Assembly: GCA_963642145.1 (NCBI GenBank)
Contig: CAVIFU010000007.1
Coordinates: 1-50,703 of the forward strand
Length of the DNA stretch: 50,703 nt
Direction: 5' to 3'
Source of the DNA: Stercoripulliclostridium_A sp963642145
GTDB taxonomy: Bacteria > Bacillota > Clostridia > Christensenellales > DTU072
Shown: in pieces, positions 6,999 to 16,898 of the stretch
Layout of the letters: the number at the start of each line of letters is the position of its first letter
Position numbering within the stretch: the stretch's first letter is position 1
Made by a program: the position numbers and the translations under genes
Notes under the pieces: generated by a model
Databases searched by the model: none
Told to the model about the DNA's origin: nothing
The model's input: only the letters and a program-made list of their open reading frames with translations

Positions 6999-8896
6999 AC
7001 AGATTTACCGATTATCCGATTTACTTGTTTAACGAGGGGACCAATTCCGAATGTTACAAGCTTTTCGGGGTGGCGTACGTTATCAGAAACAAACACAAAG
7101 CATGGCGATTCCGTTGTTGGGCGCCTAACGCGAAATCGGTCTCCGTCGTCGGCGACTTCAACGGCTGGAACAGGAGCGTAGACGTTATGCAACCGATAGG
7201 CGGCGGAGTGTGGGAAGGCTTCATACGCGGCGTCAAGCGGTACGAAAACTACAAATACAGCATAGAAACGGCGTCGGGGGAAATCGTCATGAAGACCGAC
7301 CCGTTTGCTTTGCATATGGAAACGCCTCCCGCGACGGCTTCAAAGATATACGACATAGGCGGATTCGAATGGACGGACGGCAAGTATAGGGCGTCCCTCG
7401 AACATCGCAATTACGCGGAATCCCCCATGAACATATACGAGTTGCACGCAGGCTCTTGGCGTAAGCACGAGGACGGCAATTATTATTCCTACCGCGATCT
7501 TGCGGACAGCCTTGTGCCGTATGTGAAAGAGATGGGCTACACGCATGTGGAGCTTTTGCCTATTACCGAGTATCCGCTCGATATGAGCTGGGGCTATCAG
7601 GTCGGCGGATTTTTCGCGCCGACTTCGCGCTTCGGCACACCGCACGACTTCATGTATTTCGTCAACAAGTGTCATGAAGAGGGCATAGGCGTGATTTTGG
7701 ACTTGGTACTTTCGCATTTTCCCAAGGACGCTTTCGGGCTATACAGATTCGACGGCACTCCGCTGTTCGAGTACGCCGATCCCTACAAATCCGAGCACAA
7801 GGGTTGGGGGACGATGGTCTTTGACTTTGGCAAGGGCGCGGTAAGATCGTTTTTGAAGTCATGCGCATGCTTTTGGCTTGCAAATTACCACATAGACGGG
7901 CTGAGACTCGACGCCGTGGCGAGCATGCTGTACCTGGACTACGACCGCAAAGACGGCGAGTGGCGCCCCAACAAAGACGGTGGCAACTACAATTTGGAAG
8001 CGATAGAGTTTTTGCGCGATCTGAACAAGACCGTACTCACCAAATTCCCGCACGCGTTTACCGTGGCGGAGGAGTCTACGGCGTTCCCGATGGTCACCAT
8101 GCCTCCCGACGTCGGCGGACTCGGATTCAATTTCAAGTGGAACATGGGCTGGATGAACGACGTTTTGGACTATATCAAGATCGATCCGTTCTTCCGTAAG
8201 GGCGCGCACAACAAGTTGACGTTCGGCATAACTTACGCTTTCAGCGAGAACTTCATACTGCCGTTCTCACATGACGAGGTAGTGCACGGCAAGTCCTCCA
8301 TGATATCCAAAATGCCGGGCGAGTACAAAGAGAAATTCTCCGCGCTCAAAGCGTTGTACGCCTACCAATTCGCGCATCCCGGCAAAAAATTAAACTTTAT
8401 GGGCAATGAATTCGGTCAATTCATAGAGTGGAATTACGGTAAACAGCTCGATTGGTTCCTGTTGGCTTACGACACCCACGCAAACTTGAAGGCGTACTCG
8501 GCAAAGCTCAATAAATTGTACCTTACGAACAAGGCTTTGTGGGAGCAAGACAACGTTTACGACGGATTCAAGTGGCTGGTAGTGGACGATTCCACGCAAA
8601 ACGTCGTAGCTTTCTACCGCGAAGCCAAAAACGGAGAGCGCGTGGTAGCTATAATCAACTTTTCCGACGTAGGTAGACCCATATATTCGTTCGGAGTGCC
8701 GGATAAAGGCATGTATGAGGTCATACTCGATTCGCTTTCGCCGGAATTCGACGGCAAAGCCGTTAAGCCGGCGGAATACGCCACGGAAGAAGAGCCCATG
8801 CACGGACAAAAACAAAGTATTACCTTGGAACTCAAGGGTAATCAAGCATTATATCTAAAACTCAAGAAGGAGGAGCACAGCCGAAATGTCTGCTAA
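6995..8896 (+). CDS. glgB: 1,4-alpha-glucan branching enzyme
   Basis: A 633-residue GH13 branching enzyme that creates alpha-1,6 branches in glycogen. An N-terminal CBM48-like domain (WAPNAKSVSVVGDFNGW, about residues 45-60) is followed by the catalytic barrel. Landmarks are ELHAGSWR, YPLDMSWGYQVGGFFAPT, DGLRLDAVASML with the nucleophile Asp306, VAEEST with the acid/base Glu359, and the FSHDEVVHGK motif with the third catalytic Asp. A C-terminal beta-sandwich completes the usual layout. Start: ATG 6995 overlaps the ispE stop (ATGA), with AAAGGA at 6983-6988 as ribosome site; the longer frame from 6947 would run into ispE. The end overlaps glgC by 11 bases. Confidence 0.96.
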   Translation: MNRFTDYPIYLFNEGTNSECYKLFGVAYVIRNKHKAWRFRCWAPNAKSVSVVGDFNGWNRSVDVMQPIGGGVWEGFIRGVKRYENYKYSIETASGEIVMKTDPFALHMETPPATASKIYDIGGFEWTDGKYRASLEHRNYAESPMNIYELHAGSWRKHEDGNYYSYRDLADSLVPYVKEMGYTHVELLPITEYPLDMSWGYQVGGFFAPTSRFGTPHDFMYFVNKCHEEGIGVILDLVLSHFPKDAFGLYRFDGTPLFEYADPYKSEHKGWGTMVFDFGKGAVRSFLKSCACFWLANYHIDGLRLDAVASMLYLDYDRKDGEWRPNKDGGNYNLEAIEFLRDLNKTVLTKFPHAFTVAEESTAFPMVTMPPDVGGLGFNFKWNMGWMNDVLDYIKIDPFFRKGAHNKLTFGITYAFSENFILPFSHDEVVHGKSSMISKMPGEYKEKFSALKALYAYQFAHPGKKLNFMGNEFGQFIEWNYGKQLDWFLLAYDTHANLKAYSAKLNKLYLTNKALWEQDNVYDGFKWLVVDDSTQNVVAFYREAKNGERVVAIINFSDVGRPIYSFGVPDKGMYEVILDSLSPEFDGKAVKPAEYATEEEPMHGQKQSITLELKGNQALYLKLKKEEHSRNVC

Positions 8897-10085
8897 AAAA
8901 CAATGCGTAGCGATGTTGCTTGCCGGTGGGCAAGGCACAAGATTGGGCGCGCTTACGCGCCGTGTAGCTAAACCTGCGGTCCCGTTCGGAGGCAAGTATA
9001 GGATCATTGATTTTACACTTTCCAATACGATCAATTCGGGTATCGATACGATAGGCGTACTCACGCAGTATCAACCGTTCGAGCTCAACCAATACATAGG
9101 CAACGGACAGCCGTGGGACCTTGACAGATTAGAAGGAGGCGCGTTCGTTCTGCCGCCGTACCAAAGGAGCGATACCGGCGAGTGGTACAAGGGAACTGCG
9201 AACGCCATCTATCAGAATATCGACTTTATCGATAGGTACGATCCCGAATACGTACTGATCCTTTCAGGCGATCATATCTACAAAATGGACTATTCCGATA
9301 TGCTTGCGCGCCATACTTCCAAAAAAGCCGACTGCACCATAGCCGTAATAGACGTGCCGATAGAGGAAGCTTCGCGCTTTGGTATCATGAACGCCGACGA
9401 CGACGGCAGAATATACGAGTTTGAAGAAAAACCCAAGAACCCCAAGTCCACCAAAGCGAGCATGGGCATATATATCTTTACGTGGGACAAACTCCGCAAG
9501 TATCTCATCATGGATGAAGAGGACAAGTCGAGCCACAACGATTTCGGCAAAAACATCATACCGAACATGCTTGCCGCGGGAGAACGCATGTATACGTACG
9601 AGTTCCGCGGATACTGGAAGGACGTAGGCACGGTATCCTCTTTATGGGAAGCCAATATGGATATTTTAGACCCCCAAAGTGGCATTAACTTAAACGATTC
9701 CGACTGGAAAATCTATGCGAGGAACACGGCGGAGCCGCCGCATTTCGTAGGAGCCGGAGCCGTTCTTTGCAACGCCGTTGTCAGCGAGGGCTGTGAGGTA
9801 GAAGGCGAGGTAGTCAACTCAATTATTTCACGTAGCGCCAAGGTCGAAAAGGGCGCGTCGGTGCACGATAGTATCATCATGCCCAACGGAATAGTCAAGT
9901 CCGGCGCGCGCATCAGCCATGCGATTGTCGGATGGGGATCCGTCATCAACGCCGGCGCCGTGGTAGGCGAAAAGCAAGCTCATGCCGAAAGAGGAGAATG
10001 GAAAATAGCGGTCGTCGGACCCGAAGTCAACGTATCGGCGGGCGCCGTAGTCAGCGCGGGCGAAATGCTCGGGGAGGACAGATAA
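8886..10085 (+). CDS. glgC: Glucose-1-phosphate adenylyltransferase, catalytic subunit
   Basis: A 399-residue ADP-glucose pyrophosphorylase, the committing step of glycogen synthesis (glucose-1-phosphate plus ATP to ADP-glucose). The nucleotide-binding motif LLAGGQGTRLGALT is intact at the N-terminus. KPAVPFGGKYRIIDFTLSN, WYKGTANAIYQN, LSGDHIYKMDYS and FRGYWKDVGTVSSLWEANM are typical of active subunits. The C-terminal third is a left-handed beta-helix carrying the allosteric region. Start: ATG 8886 after a strong AAGGAGGAG at 8867-8875, inside the 3' end of glgB. It is directly abutted by glgD, its expected partner in a GlgC/GlgD heterotetramer. Confidence 0.97.
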   Translation: MSAKKQCVAMLLAGGQGTRLGALTRRVAKPAVPFGGKYRIIDFTLSNTINSGIDTIGVLTQYQPFELNQYIGNGQPWDLDRLEGGAFVLPPYQRSDTGEWYKGTANAIYQNIDFIDRYDPEYVLILSGDHIYKMDYSDMLARHTSKKADCTIAVIDVPIEEASRFGIMNADDDGRIYEFEEKPKNPKSTKASMGIYIFTWDKLRKYLIMDEEDKSSHNDFGKNIIPNMLAAGERMYTYEFRGYWKDVGTVSSLWEANMDILDPQSGINLNDSDWKIYARNTAEPPHFVGAGAVLCNAVVSEGCEVEGEVVNSIISRSAKVEKGASVHDSIIMPNGIVKSGARISHAIVGWGSVINAGAVVGEKQAHAERGEWKIAVVGPEVNVSAGAVVSAGEMLGEDR

Positions 10086-11201
10086 ATGAACAAGAAGATG
10101 GTTGCAATATTGTTTGCGAGCGGCAACGAAAGCAAACTTAACGAACTTACGATACATCGTACCACGGCTTCATTACCGTTTGCCGGCAGGTACAGACTCA
10201 TTGACTTTGCGCTGTCGAGCTTGGTAAATTCCGGCGTAACGCGCATAGGGATCGTGACGCGCAACAACTACTCTTCCCTCATGGACCACATCAGAATGGG
10301 CAGAGATTGGGATTTGAACCGCAAAAACAGCGGTATTGCCGTATTCCCTCCGTTTGTACTCAATACGTCGCGCGACGTGTACAAAGGCAAAATCGAGGCG
10401 CTTTACACGGTTGTTGACTATTTGGAGAAGGCGCCCGAGGACTACGTGGTCGTATCTAACTCCAACATCGCTTCGAGCATAGACTACGAAGAGATATTGG
10501 ACGAACATCTCCGCAACGGCGCCGACGTCACGATACTCTGTCACAAGGGATCCGTAAACAGCAGCAAACGCGTGGTGATTACTCGCGACGGAAACAACGT
10601 CGTCACGGATCTTTACGCCGTCGAGATTCCGAGCCCGGACGAAAGACTGATATCTTTGAATATTTACGTGCTCAAAAAATCATTACTCATATCGTGGGTG
10701 GAGCAGGCTTACGCGCACGGATACGTTGATTTCGAGAAGGACATACTGTTTGGGGAAGTGCCCAACGGCAAGATATACGCTCACGAAGTGACCGGTTACG
10801 CCGCCATCGTGGACGACGTCAAAACTTACTACAACGAGAGTATGAACGTGCTTAACGCCGACGTTCGCAAGGAGCTGTTCGGTACCGGGCGCAAGGTATA
10901 CACCAAGGTCAAGGACAGCGTGCCGACGTTGTACGGGGAGCATGCCAACGTAGTCAACAGCCTTATCGCGGACGGATGCGAAATTAACGGCACGGTAGAA
11001 AACAGCATCATATTCCGTGACGTCAGGATAGAAGAAGGCGCGGTCGTGCGCAATTCCATAATAATGGAGCACGGCATAGTCATGCGTAACGGTCAAATAT
11101 CCTACACGATTACGGATAAATCGGTGGTAATAGGAGCCGGCAAACAGATATCCGGTTCGGAAACTTACCCCATAGTCATAGTCAAAAATAAGACGGTCTA
11201 A
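10086..11201 (+). CDS. glgD: ADP-glucose pyrophosphorylase regulatory subunit
   Basis: A 371-residue GlgC paralogue found in Firmicutes. The nucleotide-binding loop is degenerate: where GlgC has AGGQGTRL, this protein has ASGNESKLNEL. It keeps LPFAGRYRLIDFALSSLVNSG, MGRDWDLNRKN and the C-terminal beta-helix. By analogy with characterised GlgC/GlgD pairs it raises the activity of GlgC and is not catalytic itself. Its ATG at 10086 follows the glgC stop with no spacer, and the ribosome site GGGGAGGA lies in the last glgC codons, a strong sign of coupled and roughly equal synthesis of the two subunits. Confidence 0.94.
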   Translation: MNKKMVAILFASGNESKLNELTIHRTTASLPFAGRYRLIDFALSSLVNSGVTRIGIVTRNNYSSLMDHIRMGRDWDLNRKNSGIAVFPPFVLNTSRDVYKGKIEALYTVVDYLEKAPEDYVVVSNSNIASSIDYEEILDEHLRNGADVTILCHKGSVNSSKRVVITRDGNNVVTDLYAVEIPSPDERLISLNIYVLKKSLLISWVEQAYAHGYVDFEKDILFGEVPNGKIYAHEVTGYAAIVDDVKTYYNESMNVLNADVRKELFGTGRKVYTKVKDSVPTLYGEHANVVNSLIADGCEINGTVENSIIFRDVRIEEGAVVRNSIIMEHGIVMRNGQISYTITDKSVVIGAGKQISGSETYPIVIVKNKTV

Positions 11202-11214
11202 TCCGGAGGTTGAA

Positions 11215-12642
11215 ATGAAGATATTGTTTGCGGGATCGGAGGCGGCTCCGTTTATAAAATCCGGCGGGCTCGGCGACGTGATGGGCGCATTGCCGGTTGC
11301 GATTGCCAAAGAAGGGCATCAAGTAGCGGTCGTATTGCCGTTGCATGACGCAATGAGAGAGGATATCAGGCACAGCTTGAATTTCCTCGGCGCTACCGTA
11401 TGTATGCTCGGGTGGCGACAACAATACGCCGGCGTGTTTTCCGGTGTGGTTAACGGCGTCACGTATTACTTTATAGATAACAAAGATTATTTCGGAAGAC
11501 CGTCCATGTACGGTCAATTCGATGACGGAGAACGCTATGCGTTTTTCAGCAAAGCCGTTTTGGAAACGATGCGCGTAACCGGATTTTATCCCGACGTACT
11601 GCAATGCAACGATTGGCAAACGGCGCTCGCTCCCGTATATCTTGACTGTTATTACAGGCAAATACCGGAGTACGCCGCCATCCGCACGGTGCTTGCCATC
11701 CACAACATAGAGTTCCAAGGCAATATGGATAAATACGTCATAGACAACATCTTTGCCATACCGCCGTCGCACTATTCCGTTGTGGAGTATAACGGCAACG
11801 CAAATATGCTAAAAGCAGGCATTGAGGAATCCGATAGAGTGGTTACGGTATCCCCGACATACGCAAAAGAGATACTTGACCCTTACTATGCGTACGGACT
11901 CGAGCATATACTCAACCTACGCAAATACAAGATAAGCGGTATAATCAACGGTATAGACGTAGACCTATACAACCCGGAAACGGACGTTTCGTTGTTTAGG
12001 AATTACAACTACAGAACCGTCGCGCGCAAGGCGGACAACAAGCACGGACTTCAAGAGCTTATAGGACTACCGGTATGCGACAAACCGCTCATAGGCATGG
12101 TTACGCGTTTGACGACGCAAAAGGGCTTGGATCTTGTACTGCAAGTCATACACGAGATACTCGACAAAGACATACAAATGGTGGTTCTCGGCACGGGCGA
12201 CGATAAGTATCAAAACGCGCTCAACGACATCCAAAAGCAGTACCCGACAAAACTCGGAGTCGCAATTTACTTCTCGGCGGACATGGCAAGCAAGATATAC
12301 GCGGCTTCCGACATGTTCCTTATGCCGTCTAAGTATGAGCCGTGCGGACTCTCTCAGATGATAGCCATGCGCTACGGTTCCGTGCCGATAGTCAGAGAAA
12401 CGGGCGGACTCAAAGACTCGGTGGAGGCGTTCAATCCCGTTGAAGGCACAGGCGTGGGCTTTACGTTCAAGACCTACAACGCATACGATATGCTGGACGC
12501 AATCAATCGCGCCCTCGGCACATACTACGATAAGGGACTATGGAACAAATGCGTCGTCAAAAACGCCATGAAGGCGGACTTCTCTTGGAAGCGTTCCGCC
12601 AAAGAGTATATTGCGCTCTATAAGTCAATACTCAACAAATAA
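11215..12642 (+). CDS. glgA: Glycogen synthase (ADP-glucose, GT5)
   Basis: A 475-residue GT5 glycogen/starch synthase that extends alpha-1,4 glucan chains with ADP-glucose. The ADP-glucose-binding KSGGLGDVMGALP lies at the N-terminus. HNIEFQG, IINGIDVDLYNP and VTRLTTQKGLDLV follow, with the C-terminal PSKYEPCGLSQMIAMRYG and RETGGLKDSVE motif containing the conserved Glu. The length is standard for bacterial GlgA. Start: ATG 11215 with CGGAGG at 11204-11209, 13 bases after glgD, so it belongs to the same operon. Confidence 0.97.
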   Translation: MKILFAGSEAAPFIKSGGLGDVMGALPVAIAKEGHQVAVVLPLHDAMREDIRHSLNFLGATVCMLGWRQQYAGVFSGVVNGVTYYFIDNKDYFGRPSMYGQFDDGERYAFFSKAVLETMRVTGFYPDVLQCNDWQTALAPVYLDCYYRQIPEYAAIRTVLAIHNIEFQGNMDKYVIDNIFAIPPSHYSVVEYNGNANMLKAGIEESDRVVTVSPTYAKEILDPYYAYGLEHILNLRKYKISGIINGIDVDLYNPETDVSLFRNYNYRTVARKADNKHGLQELIGLPVCDKPLIGMVTRLTTQKGLDLVLQVIHEILDKDIQMVVLGTGDDKYQNALNDIQKQYPTKLGVAIYFSADMASKIYAASDMFLMPSKYEPCGLSQMIAMRYGSVPIVRETGGLKDSVEAFNPVEGTGVGFTFKTYNAYDMLDAINRALGTYYDKGLWNKCVVKNAMKADFSWKRSAKEYIALYKSILNK

Positions 12643-12667
12643 GACACTCAAACTACTTGGAGGCTCA

Positions 12668-15085
12668 ATGACACACTTAAGTAAAACCAAATTGAAAGAA
12701 CTCCTCGAACTCAAACTTGCCCAAAACTTCGGCGTGAGGTATGAAGAGGCTTCCGACACAATTATGTACAGGGCGCTGTGCCTTGTCATCAAAGACCTGC
12801 TTACGGAGAAGAGAGTTAAATTCAAAACCGAAGTACGCGCCAAAGGATACAAACAAGTTTACTATATGTCCATGGAATTTTTGCTCGGCAGATCGCTACG
12901 CAACCATTTGTACAACTTAGGGTTGCTCGATACGGCTACCGAAACTGTGGAAGAACTCGGATTCGATATAAACAAGCTCATGGCAATCGAACCCGACGCC
13001 GGACTCGGCAACGGCGGACTCGGCAGACTCGCCGCCGCTTACATGGATTCGCTGACGTCGCTCGGTTACCCGGCAGGCGGATTCAGCATTCGCTACGATT
13101 ACGGCATATTCGAGCAAAAGATAGTGGACGGCTGGCAGATGGAAATGCCGGACAAATGGTTGGAGCAGGGCGACGTGTGGCTCAAACCGCGCAGTGAAGT
13201 GCACGAGGTCAAATTCGGCGGTTACGTAGAAGAGCATTGGGAGAACGGCAAGCTCAAATGCGAGCAAAAAGACGCCACGACCATCCTTGCGGTGCCGTAC
13301 GATATGAATATCAGCGGATATGAATCCTCTGCCGTCAACGTTTTGCGGTTGTGGAGCGCGAAGTCCCCGATGGAACTCGATATGGATATGTTCTCGCGCG
13401 GAGAGTACGTCAAGGCGATAGAAGCCAAGGCAATGGCGGAATCGATAAGCAAGATTCTGTATCCCGCGGATAACCATATAGAAGGCAAGTCGTTACGCTT
13501 GAAACAGCAATACTTCTTCGTTTCGGCGTCGATACAGTCGATTATTGCCAAACATTTGCGCTACAACAAGGATTTATCCGATTTTTCGCAAAAAGTTGCC
13601 ATACACATCAACGATACTCACCCGACGCTGTGCATACCCGAGCTTATGCGTATTTTGCTGGATGACTACGGATTTTCTTGGGACGACGCCTGGAAGACGG
13701 TATGCGAAACTATAAGTTACACCAACCACACTGTAATGCAAGAGGCGCTCGAACGTTGGCCGCAAAGCTTGTTCAAGAGCTTGCTTCCGCGCATATATCA
13801 GATTGTCAACGAGATCAACCAACGCTATTGCGCCGACTTATGGAACGTCTTCCCGGGAGATTGGGAAAGAATATCGAAAAACGCCATATTGTCCGACTCC
13901 GAAGTGCGTATGGCTAACCTCTGCCTCGTGGCGTCGCATACCATCAACGGCGTGTCCGAACTCCACAGCGAGATACTCAAAAACGACGTTTTTGCCGATT
14001 ACTACAAAATCGCGCCGCAGAAATTCACCAACGTCACCAACGGCATTACGCACAGACGGTGGTTGGCGGAAGCCAATCCGTTGCTTGCGGATTATATCAA
14101 GGAGCTTATCGGCGATAAATTCCTGACCGACGCAAACGATCTCGAACGCCTCATGCAATTCCAAGGCAACAAAGAGGTGCTCGACAAACTTGCCGAAATC
14201 AAATTCAAGAATAAGGAGCGTTTGGCTGAATATATCCGCAAATCGAATAACGTCATAGTGGACCCTTCGTCCATATTCGACGTCCAAGTCAAGCGTTTGC
14301 ATGAGTACAAACGTCAACTTCTGAACGCTCTGCATATTTTGTATCTGTACAACAGACTCAAAGAGGATCCCAACTTCGATATGGAACCGCGCACCTTCAT
14401 ATTCGGAGCAAAGGCGGCAAGCTCGTACTACGTTGCCAAGCTCATCATCCGTTTGATATATATGATAGGGCAGGTTGTCAATAACGATAAGTCCATAAAC
14501 GGCAAATTGAAGGTTGTTTTCCTCGAAAACTATCGCGTAAGCTTGGCTGAGATCATTATGCCGGCAAGCGAAATCAGCGAGCAGATCTCCACCGCCGGCA
14601 AAGAGGCGAGCGGTACCGGCAACATGAAATTCATGATAAACGGCGCCGTGACGGTAGGTACGATGGACGGCGCGAACGTAGAGATCCACGAGCGCGTAGG
14701 CGACGAAAACATATTCATTTTCGGCTTGCTTGCGGAAGAGGTGGACAAACTCAGGAGTCACTACAATCCCACCGAGTACTACACTCGCGATTCGAGAATC
14801 AAAGAAGTCATAGACGAACTTCGCCAAGGCATAGGCGGCGTGCTGTTCGGAGAACTTGCCGACAGCCTTACCGTGGGCAGAGGCGGAGTAGCCGACCCGT
14901 ACATGGTGCTTGCCGACTTCGGCTCTTACGTAGACACGCAACGCAGAATCAACGATACGTATAGGGATAAATACCGCTTCATGCGTATGTCGTTAATCAA
15001 TACGGCTAAGTCCGGATTCTTTGCGGCGGACAGAAGCGTAGAGGAATACGCAACGCGTATTTGGGGACTTAAAAAGGTAAAATAG
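12668..15085 (+). CDS. glgP: Glycogen/starch/alpha-glucan phosphorylase (GT35)
   Basis: An 805-residue pyridoxal-phosphate enzyme that releases glucose-1-phosphate from glycogen. YYMSMEFLLGRSL near the N-terminus, GLGNGGLGRLAAAYMDS, HINDTHPTL and the PLP site EASGTGNMKFMINGA (Lys654 as the Schiff-base lysine) are all present, and the length matches the family. Start: ATG 12668 with GGAGG just upstream; the frame is open from 12611, but that would overlap glgA. The separation from glgA is 25 bases and there is no terminator, so degradation is co-transcribed with synthesis. Confidence 0.97.
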   Translation: MTHLSKTKLKELLELKLAQNFGVRYEEASDTIMYRALCLVIKDLLTEKRVKFKTEVRAKGYKQVYYMSMEFLLGRSLRNHLYNLGLLDTATETVEELGFDINKLMAIEPDAGLGNGGLGRLAAAYMDSLTSLGYPAGGFSIRYDYGIFEQKIVDGWQMEMPDKWLEQGDVWLKPRSEVHEVKFGGYVEEHWENGKLKCEQKDATTILAVPYDMNISGYESSAVNVLRLWSAKSPMELDMDMFSRGEYVKAIEAKAMAESISKILYPADNHIEGKSLRLKQQYFFVSASIQSIIAKHLRYNKDLSDFSQKVAIHINDTHPTLCIPELMRILLDDYGFSWDDAWKTVCETISYTNHTVMQEALERWPQSLFKSLLPRIYQIVNEINQRYCADLWNVFPGDWERISKNAILSDSEVRMANLCLVASHTINGVSELHSEILKNDVFADYYKIAPQKFTNVTNGITHRRWLAEANPLLADYIKELIGDKFLTDANDLERLMQFQGNKEVLDKLAEIKFKNKERLAEYIRKSNNVIVDPSSIFDVQVKRLHEYKRQLLNALHILYLYNRLKEDPNFDMEPRTFIFGAKAASSYYVAKLIIRLIYMIGQVVNNDKSINGKLKVVFLENYRVSLAEIIMPASEISEQISTAGKEASGTGNMKFMINGAVTVGTMDGANVEIHERVGDENIFIFGLLAEEVDKLRSHYNPTEYYTRDSRIKEVIDELRQGIGGVLFGELADSLTVGRGGVADPYMVLADFGSYVDTQRRINDTYRDKYRFMRMSLINTAKSGFFAADRSVEEYATRIWGLKKVK

Positions 15086-15098
15086 GGTACCCAAACAG

Positions 15099-16814
15099 AT
15101 GTTAAAATACAATTCCCGAGACAGTAAATACAAGACGCCGTTCGGAGCCGCTCAATGCGGCTCCGTTGTGGCGTTCACCTTTCCCGTGCCGGAAGAGTAT
15201 CGGGCAAGCGGCGTTGCCTTGGCGATGCGCAAGGGCGCGAATACCGCCATGCTCGGCATGAAATACCTCGGATCCGAGGATGGCGAAGCCTATTTCGGCG
15301 CAGAGTTTACGCCGAGGGAACCCGGGATATACTTTTATCGCTTTGAGATATACACGGACGGCGGCACGCTGTTTGTCGGGCGAGATTCCGACGGCGGAGC
15401 CGTAACGGGGGATTGGCTGCCCGAGTGGCAACTCACGGTTTACGCCGAGGGTTACGCAACGCCGGAGTGGTTACGTAATGCCGTGATATATCACATATTC
15501 CCCGATAGATTTTGTCGCGTAGAGGACGGCAAAAGACCGTTGTACGGCAAATTCAAGAATTGGGACGAGGAACTTACGATTGCGGATCCGGACGGCGTAT
15601 ACCGCGCGGACGACTTTTACGGCGGTAACATAAAGGGCGTGCGTTCGAAGCTACCCTACCTACGTGATTTAGGCGTGACCGCCATATATTTTTCGCCGAT
15701 ATTCATGTCGTCGTCCAACCATCGATACGACACTGCCGATTACATGAAGATAGATCCGTTGTTCGGCGACGAACGGGAGTTTGCCGAGTTTGTCAAAGAG
15801 GCGGACGCATACGGCATCAAAGTGATTTTGGACGGCGTTTTCAACCATACGGGGGCGGATTCGGTTTATTTCAACAAGTTCAACAGATTCGATTCGGTAG
15901 GGGCGTATAACTCCAAAGAGAGCCCGTATTACGATTGGTACACGTTCACGGAGTATCCGGACAAATACGATTGCTGGTGGGGTTGTACCGTCGTGCCGAC
16001 GGTATCGCGCAAAGCCAAGGATTTCAGAGAGTTTATCGCGGGCAAGGACGGCGTGATAGACAAGTGGACGCGTTTGGGGGTCAAAGGTTGGCGCCTTGAC
16101 GTCGTCGATGAAATATCCGACGAATTCGTGCGCGAGATTCGCTCGGCTTGCAAGCGTAATTCAGGTGAAGTTGCCGTTATAGGCGAAGTATGGGAAGACG
16201 CAAGTACCAAAGTAAGTTACGGCGAGGAGCGCGAATATCTGTTCGGCAAAGAGCTGGACGGAGTCATGAATTATCCCTTCCGCAACGCCATTTCGGACGT
16301 GATCTTGCGTAAAGACACGCGCGCGTTCGCGAACGTCGTCAACGACATTATAGAGAACTATCCCGCGCAAACGCTGTCGTCGTGTATGACGCTACTCGGC
16401 ACGCACGACACCGTGCGGATACTCAACGTTTTCGGCGCGAGAGTAACGCCGGCGACCAAGGAAGAGCGGTTGAAGTACAGACTCGACGACGAAGAGCGCA
16501 AAACAGCCATCAGACGGCTGAAAATGGCGGTAACGCTGCAATTTTTCCTGCCGGGAGTGCCCACGATTTATTACGGCGACGAGGTTTGCATGGAGGGCTT
16601 TGAAGATCCCATAAATCGCCGTCCGTTCACGGATGAAAAAGCGGACGCGGAACTTACCGCGCTATACAAAAAGCTCGGATCGGCGCGCCGTGAATTCGGC
16701 GCCGCGCCTTTAACGCTCGGTCGCACGCCGACAACCCTTACTCTTACGAGGGGCGCATATACCGCTTTTATAGATCTTACGTCGGAAACGGTGGAAATAC
16801 GCAAGCAATTTTAG
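15099..16814 (+). CDS. GH13 alpha-glycosidase (neopullulanase/cyclomaltodextrinase type)
   Basis: A 571-residue alpha-amylase-family enzyme expected to hydrolyse alpha-glucans or maltodextrins. The N-terminal beta-sandwich (about 1-115) resembles the N-domain of neopullulanase-type enzymes, followed by AVIYHIFPDRFCR and DDFYGGNIKGV. The catalytic set is GWRLDVVDEI (nucleophile Asp), VIGEVWED (acid/base Glu) and LLGTHDTVRIL (third Asp), with DGVFNHTG as region I. There is no signal peptide, so it should act on cytoplasmic glycogen or imported maltodextrin. It is the last gene of the glycogen operon, 13 bases after glgP, with only a weak ribosome site (TAGGGTA). It could act as a debranching aid because no GlgX-like gene is present here. 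The precise substrate cannot be read from sequence. Confidence 0.88.
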   Translation: MLKYNSRDSKYKTPFGAAQCGSVVAFTFPVPEEYRASGVALAMRKGANTAMLGMKYLGSEDGEAYFGAEFTPREPGIYFYRFEIYTDGGTLFVGRDSDGGAVTGDWLPEWQLTVYAEGYATPEWLRNAVIYHIFPDRFCRVEDGKRPLYGKFKNWDEELTIADPDGVYRADDFYGGNIKGVRSKLPYLRDLGVTAIYFSPIFMSSSNHRYDTADYMKIDPLFGDEREFAEFVKEADAYGIKVILDGVFNHTGADSVYFNKFNRFDSVGAYNSKESPYYDWYTFTEYPDKYDCWWGCTVVPTVSRKAKDFREFIAGKDGVIDKWTRLGVKGWRLDVVDEISDEFVREIRSACKRNSGEVAVIGEVWEDASTKVSYGEEREYLFGKELDGVMNYPFRNAISDVILRKDTRAFANVVNDIIENYPAQTLSSCMTLLGTHDTVRILNVFGARVTPATKEERLKYRLDDEERKTAIRRLKMAVTLQFFLPGVPTIYYGDEVCMEGFEDPINRRPFTDEKADAELTALYKKLGSARREFGAAPLTLGRTPTTLTLTRGAYTAFIDLTSETVEIRKQF

Positions 16815-16846
16815 AGCGATTACTGAACGCAAAAATCTTAAACAAC

Positions 16847-16878
16847 AAAATAACGAGGCCCCGAGCCTCGTTATTTTT
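16847..16878 (+). terminator. Bidirectional terminator between the glycogen operon and the phosphatase gene
   Basis: AAAATAACGAGGC (16847-16859) pairs with GCCTCGTTATTTT (16865-16877) around a 5-base loop. A-runs on the left and T-runs on the right let it stop transcription from both convergent units. Confidence 0.93.
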
Positions 16879-16898
16879 GAAATATCGTATAATCCCGA

